From: CAILHX01 sp036561085
GTDB taxonomy: Bacteria > Pseudomonadota > Gammaproteobacteria > Burkholderiales > Methylophilaceae
Reading direction: 5' to 3'
NCBI GenBank assembly: GCA_036561085.1
Contig: DATBPY010000003.1
Span: forward strand, 1 to 5,344
DNA length: 5,344 nucleotides
The notes beneath the pieces were generated by a model. That model was given only the letters and a program-made list of their open reading frames with translations, searched no databases and was not told where the DNA came from. Every line of letters starts with the position of its first letter. Positions within the stretch are counted from its first letter, which is position 1. A program made the translations under genes and the position numbers. Below are positions 1 through 4,923 of the stretch, one piece after another.

Positions 1-362
1 TCAAAATCGCGACGGCCTTTATAGAAGTCGTGATGTTGTTTGTAATGCGGTGCATACACATTGGTGTACCACCTATCCTGCACGAAATACACCGGTCTGC
101 CGCAAGCGTTGTACTGGGCGCAATAGCGTTTCCAGTGGGCGCGATGCTCAGGCGGTACGCGCAGGTAGACCGGGGGAATCGGCGGACCTGATGGGGCAGC
201 CACGATGACCGGTTGCTGGCTATAGACTTCGGGCGGCGGCGCGTTGCCGATATCGATGGCACCGAAGAACCCAGGCTCGCCTATGGAGACAGAGATCCCT
301 GCGTTAGCGAGGCCGGAAAAAGCGGCAACCGAAATTGCCAGTAACCAAAGTATGCGTTTCAT
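1..362 (-). CDS. Secreted protein of unknown function, C-terminus outside window
   Basis: This reading frame has no stop before the window edge, so 120 residues of a longer protein are visible. It starts with a clear Sec signal peptide: a basic MKR, a hydrophobic stretch to about residue 18, and a probable cleavage site after ANA (residues 19-21), giving a periplasmic or outer-surface product. A proline-rich linker follows (about 40-65). Then comes a segment rich in His, Tyr, Trp and Arg (about 70-118) that includes Cys81 and Cys87, the motif NACGRPVYFVQD and several tyrosines. Small exported proteins of this look, with a GxPGFFGxIDIG-like start and a CGxPVYFV segment, occur as hypothetical proteins in betaproteobacteria; this is recollection and no function is known to me. 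The start is supported by a strong GGAGGA Shine-Dalgarno on the minus strand (370-375), 7 nt from the ATG. It is divergent from the tetR gene. Confidence 0.85.
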   Translation of the reverse strand, partial: MKRILWLLAISVAAFSGLANAGISVSIGEPGFFGAIDIGNAPPPEVYSQQPVIVAAPSGPPIPPVYLRVPPEHRAHWKRYCAQYNACGRPVYFVQDRWYTNVYAPHYKQHHDFYKGRRDF

Positions 363-410
363 TAGAGTGTCCTCCATTATTTTGATGAATTAGAAAACCC
401 GCTTTTTAGA

Positions 411-438
411 ACTATAGGGGTTTACATGGTTCCGTAAA
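411..438 (-). promoter_or_regulatory. Putative sigma70 promoter of the secreted-protein gene
   Basis: On the minus strand TATAGT (416-411, five of six consensus bases) is preceded by a 16-nt spacer and TTTACG (438-433, four of six). Transcription would start near 404, leaving a leader of about 40 nt with the Shine-Dalgarno at its end. The weak -35 overlaps a direct repeat, which suggests an activator-dependent promoter. This is a visual match only. Confidence 0.45.
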
Positions 439-452
439 TTACGCTTCCGTAA
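430..452 (-). repeat. Direct repeat TTACGGAA x2, possible activator site
   Basis: On the minus strand two identical 8-mers TTACGGAA lie at 452-445 and 437-430, separated by 7 nt (period 15). The downstream copy overlaps the predicted -35 hexamer of the secreted-protein gene. Paired direct repeats at a -35 are typical of response-regulator activators. The identity of any binding protein is unknown. The inner bases also form a small inverted repeat, CGTAA-A-TTACG. Confidence 0.45.
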
Positions 453-474
453 GCTCTAAAGCACCCACTTTTTT

Positions 475-515
475 GTATGGTTTTGTATCAAGGTAGTATC
501 AAAATAAAGTATGGA
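475..515 (+). repeat. Four phased GTAT motifs in the intergenic region
   Basis: GTAT occurs at 475, 485, 496 and 509, so spacings are 10, 11 and 13 nt, close to one helical turn. The two central copies share GTATCAA exactly (485-491, 496-502). The outer two read GTATGG. The array lies mid-way between the divergent genes, about 110-140 bp from each start. It may be a binding site for a regulator contacting one face of the helix, or simply AT-rich intergenic sequence. Confidence 0.35.
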
Positions 516-581
516 TCTGATTTAGAAAGCGCTCTTCAGCACGCATACAACGTAATACAGTCACGCAAACGCCAAAGAAAT

Positions 582-611
582 TTGACATCCTACCAGTAGG
601 TAGGTTAGATT
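582..611 (+). promoter_or_regulatory. Putative tetR promoter with consensus -35
   Basis: A perfect TTGACA (582-587) is followed at 17-18 nt by TTAGAT or TAGATT (605-610 or 606-611), a weak -10. Transcription would start around 617-619, almost at the ATG at 619, so the message may be leaderless or nearly so. The spacer between -35 and -10 is filled by the palindromic operator, an arrangement that allows tight autorepression. Confidence 0.55.
587..602. promoter_or_regulatory. TetR operator O1 in the tetR promoter
   Basis: The imperfect palindrome ATCCTACCAGTAGGTA matches the perfect 16-bp palindrome in front of the cupin gene at 13 of 16 positions. It sits between the -35 and -10 hexamers of the tetR promoter. 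Sharing of one rare palindrome by the regulator and the next gene is the usual sign of a local TetR autorepressor; binding itself is inferred. Confidence 0.7.
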
Positions 612-618
612 TAGTCAC

Positions 619-1185
619 ATGGATATGCGGGAACAGATACTGACCATTGCACAACACCTCGTGCAACAGCGTGGCTTTAATGGCTTCAGTTATGCCGACA
701 TCGCAGAAGAAGTCGGCATACGCAAACCAAGTTTGCATCACCACTTCCCCTCCAAAGTTAAGCTTGGCATCGCGCTGATTGAGAACTATACGTCCCAACT
801 GGAAACAGAACTTGGTCGCATCAGCGTCCTGCCCATCACTGCCGATGCAAAACTTGCGAGTTACATAGCGCTCTACCGTACATCGCTGGATGCCGACTAT
901 ATATGCCTTGGCGGCATGCTGGCATCGGATGTACTGACATTGGACGATAGCATGCTACCCGGTCTCAAGCGGTTCTTTGCAATGAGTATCGAATGGCTCA
1001 GCAAAATATTGTCAGAAGGAGAATCCATGCAGCATATCAAGCTGAAGGGTCCGGTAACAGACCATGCCCACATGCTGCTCTCCACATTGCAAGGCGCGCT
1101 GATGATCGCCCGCGCCAGCGGCGATGTTGCTGCATTCGACCGGACAACGGCATTGATACTTGCTAGTCTTAGGAGGAAGGGCTGA
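619..1185 (+). CDS. TetR/AcrR-family transcriptional repressor
   Basis: The protein has 188 residues, normal for TetR repressors. The N-terminal three-helix DNA-binding domain spans about residues 4-50: the helix-turn-helix runs from FSYADIAEEVGI (23-34) into RKPSLHHHFPSK (35-46), the signature of the family. The C-terminal ligand and dimer domain (about 55-188) contains CLGGMLASD (96-104), which resembles the C-L-x-G-x-L-A motif of TetR proteins that sense small reactive or hydrophobic molecules. Cys96 is the only cysteine, so thiol-based sensing is possible but unproven. The start at 619 lacks a Shine-Dalgarno; Met3 (625) is an alternative. The operator in its own promoter and the identical palindrome before the downstream cupin gene point to autorepression and co-control of that gene. 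The ligand cannot be told from sequence. Confidence 0.93.
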   Translation: MDMREQILTIAQHLVQQRGFNGFSYADIAEEVGIRKPSLHHHFPSKVKLGIALIENYTSQLETELGRISVLPITADAKLASYIALYRTSLDADYICLGGMLASDVLTLDDSMLPGLKRFFAMSIEWLSKILSEGESMQHIKLKGPVTDHAHMLLSTLQGALMIARASGDVAAFDRTTALILASLRRKG

Positions 1186-1197
1186 CCTCGTTTTTTT
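1173..1197 (+). terminator. Weak stem with seven-T run after tetR
   Basis: GAGG (1173-1176) can pair with CCTC (1186-1189), and one base later there are seven Ts (1191-1197). The stem is only 4 bp, so this would be a poor intrinsic terminator at most. The competing pairing GGGCT (1179-1183) with AGCCC (1198-1202) encloses the T run. It may reduce read-through from tetR into the cupin gene. Confidence 0.25.
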
Positions 1198-1209
1198 AGC
1201 CCATATAAC
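1182..1209 (+). promoter_or_regulatory. Putative promoter of the cupin gene
   Basis: CTGACC (1182-1187, four of six) and TATAAC (1204-1209, five of six) are separated by 16 nt. The predicted start point near 1216 falls inside the palindromic operator that begins directly after the -10 hexamer. A bound repressor there would block this promoter. A separate promoter allows the cupin gene to be induced more strongly than tetR. Confidence 0.45.
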
Positions 1210-1225
1210 TACCTACTAGTAGGTA
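1210..1225. promoter_or_regulatory. TetR operator O2, perfect 16-bp palindrome
   Basis: TACCTACTAGTAGGTA is a perfect palindrome placed just after the predicted -10 and about 12 bp before the cupin start codon. Its core recurs in the tetR promoter at 588-601. This makes the cupin gene the probable main target of the adjacent TetR protein. Confidence 0.75.
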
Positions 1226-1236
1226 TAGGAGAGAGT

Positions 1237-1689
1237 ATGTCTATCTACAATTTTGATGATCGCAATATCCGTTGGAACACCCTGGAAGGGATCGAACATC
1301 TGTTCTATTCGGTTTTAGATGTCGATGAAAAAAACAAGATCGTTGATGTGCTGTTCAAATTTGCAGCGAACCAACAAATCGTGTTGCATCGTCATAAAGT
1401 GCTTAACCACTTGCTGGTCATCCAGGGCGAGCACAGGCTGTATGAAACGGATGGAACGATCAAAGAGATCCGTCCGGTCGGTCGATATACTGTCAGCAAA
1501 GCCAGCGATGAGCCGCACCGGGAAGGCGGCGGCGAAGGGCAGGATGTGGTGATCTTCTTTAGTATCCGCGGCAGCGATGGCCTTTTCTACGAAATCCTGG
1601 ACGACGATCTCAATGTCATCGCCACTTTGACCATGCAGGATTTCGCCGGATTATTTAAAGCTCAGCAAGCTGCCCTCACCTCGAATTAG
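1237..1689 (+). CDS. Small single-domain cupin protein
   Basis: A 150-residue cytoplasmic protein without signal peptide. Residues about 36-115 fit a cupin beta-barrel: the first cupin motif is seen as H51-R-H53, then N57-H58 and G64, with the normal spacing HxH-x3-(E)-x6-G but Asn in place of the usual metal-binding Glu. His58 next to it might substitute. The second motif is degenerate, with P93-H94 and a Gly-rich loop (97-101). The substrate is unknown; cupins range from dioxygenases and isomerases to binding proteins. The start is supported by AGGAG (1227-1231), 5 nt from the ATG. It is the probable target of the upstream TetR through the palindrome in its leader. Its TAG stop overlaps the stop of the convergent SDR gene by 4 bp. 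Cupin fold is fairly sure, activity is not. Confidence 0.8.
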   Translation: MSIYNFDDRNIRWNTLEGIEHLFYSVLDVDEKNKIVDVLFKFAANQQIVLHRHKVLNHLLVIQGEHRLYETDGTIKEIRPVGRYTVSKASDEPHREGGGEGQDVVIFFSIRGSDGLFYEILDDDLNVIATLTMQDFAGLFKAQQAALTSN

Positions 1690-2477
1690 AACGCGCTTTT
1701 CAGCACGCCGCCATCCACCCGTAACGCCGCTCCTGTCGTTGCCGAAGCCAGCGGACTGGCGATGTAGGTCACCATGGCGGCGACTTCATCCGGCGAGGCG
1801 AAGCGTTTGATGAGCGAGGTTGGGCGTACTTTCTCGAAGAACTCCTTTTCGAATTCGTCGAACGTCTTACCGTCGGATTTCGCCAGCGTCTCAACGAACT
1901 CATTCACCCCGCGCGATTTGGTCGGGCCGGGCAATATGCTGTTGACGGTGATGCCGGTGCCTGCGACCGACTCTGCCAGCCCACGCGAAACTGCAAGTTG
2001 CGCAGTCTTGGTCATGCCGTAATGGATCATCTCGGCAGGGATCTGCACTGCGCTTTCGCTGGAGATGAATATGATGCGGCCCCAGTCGGTTTTCTTCATC
2101 GCGGGCAGGAAAAGACGCGCAAGGCGCACCCCGCTCAGCACGTTCACGTCAAAGAAACGCTTCCAGTCTTCATCGGGTATGTCTTCGAACAGTTTCGGTT
2201 CGAAGATGCCAAGGTTGTTGATGAGTATCTCCACATTGGGGTATTTTTTCGCCAGTGCTTCTGCCACAGGTGCGGTACTCAGGTCGCCCGCGTAGCCTTC
2301 GACATTGCCGCCGGTCGCTGCTTTCAGATTAGCCACCGCATCATCCACCGCTTTTTGCGTGCGTCCGTTGATGATGACGCGTGCGCCTTCACGCGCCAAA
2401 GCGTCAGCGATCGCCAAGCCGATACCCGCCGTGCTGCCGCTTACCAACGCCAATTTGTCCTTTAACTTCAAATCCAT
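1686..2477 (-). CDS. Short-chain dehydrogenase/reductase (classical SDR)
   Basis: The chosen product has 263 residues, typical of classical SDR enzymes, which oxidise or reduce hydroxyl/carbonyl groups with NAD(P)(H) in the cytoplasm. The nucleotide-binding motif is SGSTAGIG (13-20), a variant of TGxxxGIG. NNLG (87-90) replaces the usual NNAG. The catalytic tetrad is complete: Asn112 in DVNV, Ser140 in ISSES, Tyr153 and Lys157 in YGMTK. The Gly-Arg pair at 38-39 after the second strand suggests NADP preference. The C-terminal part has PGPTKS and the common SPDEVAAMV and GAALRVDGG segments. The substrate is unknown. The ATG at 2477 is preferred because a Shine-Dalgarno lies 9 nt before it and the family starts here; the longer frame from 2522 would overlap the divergent gene. 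It overlaps the stop of the cupin gene by 4 bp. Confidence 0.93.
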   Translation of the reverse strand: MDLKLKDKLALVSGSTAGIGLAIADALAREGARVIINGRTQKAVDDAVANLKAATGGNVEGYAGDLSTAPVAEALAKKYPNVEILINNLGIFEPKLFEDIPDEDWKRFFDVNVLSGVRLARLFLPAMKKTDWGRIIFISSESAVQIPAEMIHYGMTKTAQLAVSRGLAESVAGTGITVNSILPGPTKSRGVNEFVETLAKSDGKTFDEFEKEFFEKVRPTSLIKRFASPDEVAAMVTYIASPLASATTGAALRVDGGVLKSAF

Positions 2478-2486
2478 CTTCTTATT

Positions 2487-2492
2487 TCCTCT
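2487..2492 (-). promoter_or_regulatory. Ribosome binding site deciding the SDR start
   Basis: AGAGGA on the minus strand ends 9 nt before the ATG at 2477. In-frame ATGs at 2498 and 2522 have no comparable site, and for both of them this purine tract would lie inside the coding sequence. This supports the 263-residue form of the SDR. Confidence 0.65.
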
Positions 2493-2497
2493 CGTCA

Positions 2498-2503
2498 TAT
2501 AAT
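2498..2503 (+). promoter_or_regulatory. Consensus -10 TATAAT just before the Rieske-ankyrin gene
   Basis: A perfect TATAAT ends 7 nt before the ATG at 2511, so transcription would begin at or next to the start codon. No good -35 or TGn extension is visible, and no Shine-Dalgarno precedes the ATG. If used, the message is leaderless. The same AT-rich patch gives TATTAT on the minus strand (2504-2499), a possible -10 for the divergent SDR gene. Confidence 0.4.
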
Positions 2504-2510
2504 ACTGAGC

Positions 2511-3476
2511 ATGAATACTCACCGGATAGTCAGTATATCTGCCTTGGTCGTTTTACTCGTGCTTTCCCTGCACGCGCCGGCCGACGATTTCCCTGCTGCC
2601 TACATACAAAAAGGGCTGGTCGAGGCGCAAAAAACAGTGTCAGTGGATACCAGCCATATTGCCGAGGGCGGCCTGCTCACTGTCACTTACATCGGTCGTC
2701 CGGTATACATCTATCGCCGCACAGCCGCCGATATCGCTGCATTGGAAAGCAAGACGGGGCCCGATCTCGCCGACCCGGATTCCAAAGACCTGGCGCGTTC
2801 CATCCGCCATGAATACGGTTCATCCAGTTCCACCGTTTGGGCCAGGCTGTTATTGTTAGCTCAACCCATCGCACAAAAAACGCCTTTCCGCTCGCTCGAC
2901 AAAAAGCTATTGGTCATTGCGGGATGGAGCCCGGAGTCGGGATGCGTGCTTACCTTGATGAACGACCCGCAGAAACGGTCCAGCCCTACAGACATATTCA
3001 GCGATACCTGTACCGGCGCGAAATTCGATGCTGCGGGCAGAGTGTTCAAAGGCTTTTTGCAAAGCAATCGCTTCGCCCTGAATAACATCGCCATCCCGCC
3101 CTACCAAATAGCGCCGGACGGCAAACTAACCATCGGCCCGGCCGGGGGCCAGCAGCTACCGGAATTGAACTACCCGCTGCGCGACCTTTATCAAAACCTG
3201 GACGCGACCAGACTGCTGATCACTGCCGCCAGTTTCAACGACATCGACACCGTGCGTGCCGCCCTCGGCAAAGGTGCCAATGCAGCTTTTTACAGAACGC
3301 GGGAACGCAGCCCCATAGATGCCGCCGTGATCGGCAGTTCCATGGAGATCGTTCAATTACTGGTGGCGCATGGCGCAAGACCCACGCCTAATACGCTGGC
3401 GCTGGCAAAGCTGGTCGACCGCCCGGAAGTCATCGAGTTGCTAACACCGCTCAATGGTCGCTTTAAGAAAAAGTGA
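2511..3476 (+). CDS. Exported Rieske-like protein without cluster ligands, with C-terminal ankyrin repeats
   Basis: The 321-residue product has a signal peptide (hydrophobic 6-20, likely cleavage after APA, 22-24). Residues about 52-210 resemble the cytochrome bc1 Rieske subunit: GGLLTVTYIGRPVYIYRRT (53-71) matches the G(K/R)PV(F/Y)IxRRT strand, LADPDS (86-91) the bc1 linker, and FDAAGRVFKG (172-181) plus IPPYQI (195-200) and KLTIG (205-209) the C-terminal strands. The cluster boxes are altered: CTHLGC is SPESGC (140-145) and CPCHGS is DTCTGA (165-170). All four 2Fe-2S ligands are therefore lost (to Ser140, Glu142, Asp165, Thr168), while the two disulfide cysteines remain (145, 167), the only cysteines in the protein. 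Residues about 232-315 form two to three ankyrin repeats. It should be a periplasmic, non-redox, binding-type protein; the partner is unknown. It is divergent from the SDR gene. The homology claim rests on motif reading. Confidence 0.85.
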   Translation: MNTHRIVSISALVVLLVLSLHAPADDFPAAYIQKGLVEAQKTVSVDTSHIAEGGLLTVTYIGRPVYIYRRTAADIAALESKTGPDLADPDSKDLARSIRHEYGSSSSTVWARLLLLAQPIAQKTPFRSLDKKLLVIAGWSPESGCVLTLMNDPQKRSSPTDIFSDTCTGAKFDAAGRVFKGFLQSNRFALNNIAIPPYQIAPDGKLTIGPAGGQQLPELNYPLRDLYQNLDATRLLITAASFNDIDTVRAALGKGANAAFYRTRERSPIDAAVIGSSMEIVQLLVAHGARPTPNTLALAKLVDRPEVIELLTPLNGRFKKK

Positions 3477-3504
3477 CCGGCTGCAAGTACTGCTAATACT
3501 TTTT
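3468..3504. terminator. Possible weak bidirectional terminator between convergent genes
   Basis: AAAAAGT (3468-3474) can pair with ACTTTTT (3498-3504) around a 23-nt loop, giving A and T tracts on either side in both directions. The stem lacks G-C strength, so it is a weak candidate. It is located in and after the stop of the Rieske-like gene, facing the end of marR. Confidence 0.25.
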
Positions 3505-3518
3505 GAATAACACCGCCA

Positions 3519-4001
3519 TCAAGGCCGCCCCAAAGGCAGGAAGGCATCCTTTTCGTATTTCCGCCCCAGCTTTGCCACCAGCTCGGTGAGATTGCTATTC
3601 AATTGCACCAGCATTTCCGGTTCCAGCCGCATCACCACATCGGGCAATAGACCGCGGTATGGCATAGGCGCTTTGTCCAATATGCGCCGCCCTTTATCGG
3701 TCAACGAAAGATTGACCACGCGCCTGTCCTGCTTGCTTCTCACGCGGAGGATGTAATCCTTGGTTTCGAGTTTTTCCAGTAGATTACTGGCAGTGGATTG
3801 GTGGATGGACATGGCTTTGGCCAAGCCGGATACGGTGAGGTTATGGGAATCCGCGATCTCCGCCAGCGCCCATAGCGATGCACCGCCGATACCGGTGGCT
3901 TGCTCGACCTCGCTGTAATGCTTGGTGATCGACTTGAAGATGATACGGAACAACCTGAGCGCCTCAAGCGCCTCTGGTCTGGAATTGGTCATGGCTTTCA
4001 T
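3519..4001 (-). CDS. MarR-family transcriptional regulator
   Basis: The 160-residue protein has the size and order of a MarR dimeric winged-helix regulator. An N-terminal dimerisation helix (about 10-34) is followed by the winged helix-turn-helix: LTVSGLAKAM (55-64), the recognition helix around HQSTASNLLEKLE (67-79), and the wing SKQDRRVVNLSLTDKG (89-104) with the family's D-R-R motif (92-94). Helices 108-152 complete the dimer interface. There is no cysteine, so an OhrR-type peroxide-sensing thiol is excluded. The ligand and targets are not evident; MarR proteins usually control themselves or a neighbour, and an inverted repeat lies 35-55 bp upstream. Met4 (3992) is an equally possible start, since neither ATG has a clear Shine-Dalgarno. 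It is convergent with the Rieske-like gene across 42 bp. Confidence 0.92.
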   Translation of the reverse strand: MKAMTNSRPEALEALRLFRIIFKSITKHYSEVEQATGIGGASLWALAEIADSHNLTVSGLAKAMSIHQSTASNLLEKLETKDYILRVRSKQDRRVVNLSLTDKGRRILDKAPMPYRGLLPDVVMRLEPEMLVQLNSNLTELVAKLGRKYEKDAFLPLGRP

Positions 4002-4034
4002 TGAAGCATGGAGGTAGTTTGTCGAGTATCCGGG

Positions 4035-4157
4035 CTATAATCCCAGATAGATTATATGGCTGAAATCAATGCGCGGCATGCCGTATACCAGGACATAATC
4101 AACCACCAGTATCAGCAACACCACCAGCAATAACAGCAACCAATCTAAACACCTCAT
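4035..4157 (-). CDS. Possible 40-residue single-pass membrane protein
   Basis: A small frame opens at ATG 4157 and ends with TAG at 4037-4035. The peptide starts MRCLDW, then has a long Leu/Val/Ile helix (about 7-25, interrupted near its end by Asp20), and ends in a short soluble tail with MPRIDF and HIIYLGL. This fits a small bitopic inner-membrane protein with a short N-terminus. It ends 33 bp before marR on the same strand and fills most of an otherwise empty 334-bp gap. Evidence against it: no Shine-Dalgarno, and low-complexity CTG/GTG-rich DNA can yield such helices by chance. I do not recognise the sequence. Confidence 0.4.
   Translation of the reverse strand: MRCLDWLLLLLVVLLILVVDYVLVYGMPRIDFSHIIYLGL
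4036..4056. promoter_or_regulatory. Inverted repeat upstream of marR, possible MarR operator
   Basis: TATAATC (4036-4042) and GATTATA (4050-4056) are perfect 7-bp arms with a 7-nt spacer. On the minus strand the right arm reads TATAATC, whose first six bases are a consensus -10 that could drive marR with a leader of about 40 nt; no clear -35 is seen. A palindrome overlapping a -10 just upstream of marR fits autorepression. It also lies in the last codons of the possible small membrane protein. Confidence 0.4.
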
Positions 4158-4211
4158 AAAGTATGGCTGCCGGGAGATTGCGACAGCCTATTGCCCTCCT
4201 CACTCCCACGC

Positions 4212-4240
4212 TTGCGATCATATTATTCTACAAATATAAT
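4212..4240 (+). promoter_or_regulatory. Sigma70 promoter of sodB
   Basis: TTGCGA (4212-4217, four of six) and a perfect TATAAT (4235-4240) are separated by exactly 17 nt. Transcription would start near 4247, giving a leader of about 89 nt before the sodB ATG. The leader is AT-rich and could carry post-transcriptional control, as sodB leaders do in enteric bacteria, but no specific element is recognised. Confidence 0.6.
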
Positions 4241-4244
4241 TTGT
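4230..4244. promoter_or_regulatory. Inverted repeat over the sodB -10
   Basis: ACAAAT (4230-4235) and ATTTGT (4239-4244) are perfect 6-bp arms around a 3-nt centre, covering the whole -10 hexamer. A repressor bound here would occlude the promoter. It is AT-rich but does not match a Fur 19-mer well, and the factor is unknown. Confidence 0.35.
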
Positions 4245-4335
4245 GCAAATGTATTGGTGTAAAATATCGCAGTGGATAAACGCTTTTCAGGCAGAAAACC
4301 CGCCGTCTTTTAATAATCTTTAAATAGGAATCGAA

Positions 4336-4917
4336 ATGACCCATACCCTACCGATATTACCCTACGCACTCGATGCTCTGGAGCCGTCGTTAAGCAAAGA
4401 AACCGTGTTATTCCATTACGGCAAGCATCACCAGGCTTATGTGAATAACCTGAATAAACTGATCGTGGGCACCGAGTTCGAAGAAAGCTCGCTGGAAGAC
4501 ATCATCAGAAGCGCAAAAGGCGGCATCTACAACAATGCAGCCCAGATATGGAACCACACTTTCTATTGGATGAGCCTTGCTCCCAAAAGCGGCGGCGCAC
4601 CCGGCGGAGCATTGGCAGATGCCATCAACGCGAAATGGGGGTCTTTCGATGCGTTCAAGGAAGCCTACTCCAAATCGGCGATCGGCCATTTCGGTTCCGG
4701 ATGGACGTGGCTGGTAAAGAACAGGGAAGACGGTACGCTGGACATCTTCAATTCCAGCAATGCAGACTGCCCCCTTGCCGGCGAAACGCCGCTGCTGGTG
4801 TGCGATGTATGGGAGCATGCCTATTACATCGATTACCGCAACGAACGCGCGAAATACGTTGAATCGTTCTGGAACATCGTCAACTGGAAAGCGGTCGAGG
4901 CCAGATTCTCTGCATGA
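4336..4917 (+). CDS. sodB: Iron superoxide dismutase
   Basis: A 193-residue cytoplasmic enzyme converting superoxide to hydrogen peroxide and oxygen; length and sequence follow the E. coli SodB type throughout. The metal ligands are His27, His74, Asp157 and His161, the last two in the signature DVWEHAYYID (157-166). The second-shell residues Tyr35 and His31 are present. Gln70 in NNAAQIWNHTF occupies the position that marks the Fe-type enzyme, where Mn-type proteins have Gly, so iron is the expected metal. There is no signal peptide. The start is preceded by AGGA (4326-4329) at 6 nt. A promoter lies about 95 bp upstream and strong hairpins follow the stop, so it is probably transcribed alone. 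Confidence 0.98.
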   Translation: MTHTLPILPYALDALEPSLSKETVLFHYGKHHQAYVNNLNKLIVGTEFEESSLEDIIRSAKGGIYNNAAQIWNHTFYWMSLAPKSGGAPGGALADAINAKWGSFDAFKEAYSKSAIGHFGSGWTWLVKNREDGTLDIFNSSNADCPLAGETPLLVCDVWEHAYYIDYRNERAKYVESFWNIVNWKAVEARFSA

Positions 4918-4923
4918 TCTATC

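Noticed and set aside
475..515. CRISPR-like or tandem repeat array
   Set aside because: Units are 4-7 bp with no spacers of constant length; they look like regulator sites or AT-rich sequence.
499..798. 99-residue frame on the minus strand across the tetR start
   Set aside because: It is antisense to the conserved TetR DNA-binding domain and to the tetR promoter and operator, shows no recognisable domain and has no ribosome site.
1998..2465. 155-residue plus-strand frame opposite the SDR gene
   Set aside because: It mirrors a clear SDR with complete catalytic residues; its His/Arg/Cys-rich composition is typical of an antisense frame.
2478..2522. 15-residue N-terminal extension of the SDR
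   Set aside because: The Shine-Dalgarno and the family's usual start support Met at 2477; the extension would overlap the start of the divergent gene.
2903..3113. Functional 2Fe-2S Rieske centre in the exported protein
   Set aside because: All four ligand positions carry Ser, Glu, Asp and Thr, so a Rieske cluster cannot be bound in the normal way.
4067..4157. Trinucleotide-like CAC/CAG low-complexity DNA as a structural repeat
   Set aside because: It is better explained as the Leu/Val-rich helix codons of a small minus-strand ORF; there is no exact repeat unit.
4408..4818. 136-residue minus-strand frame inside sodB
   Set aside because: Antisense shadow of a highly conserved enzyme with no domain of its own.
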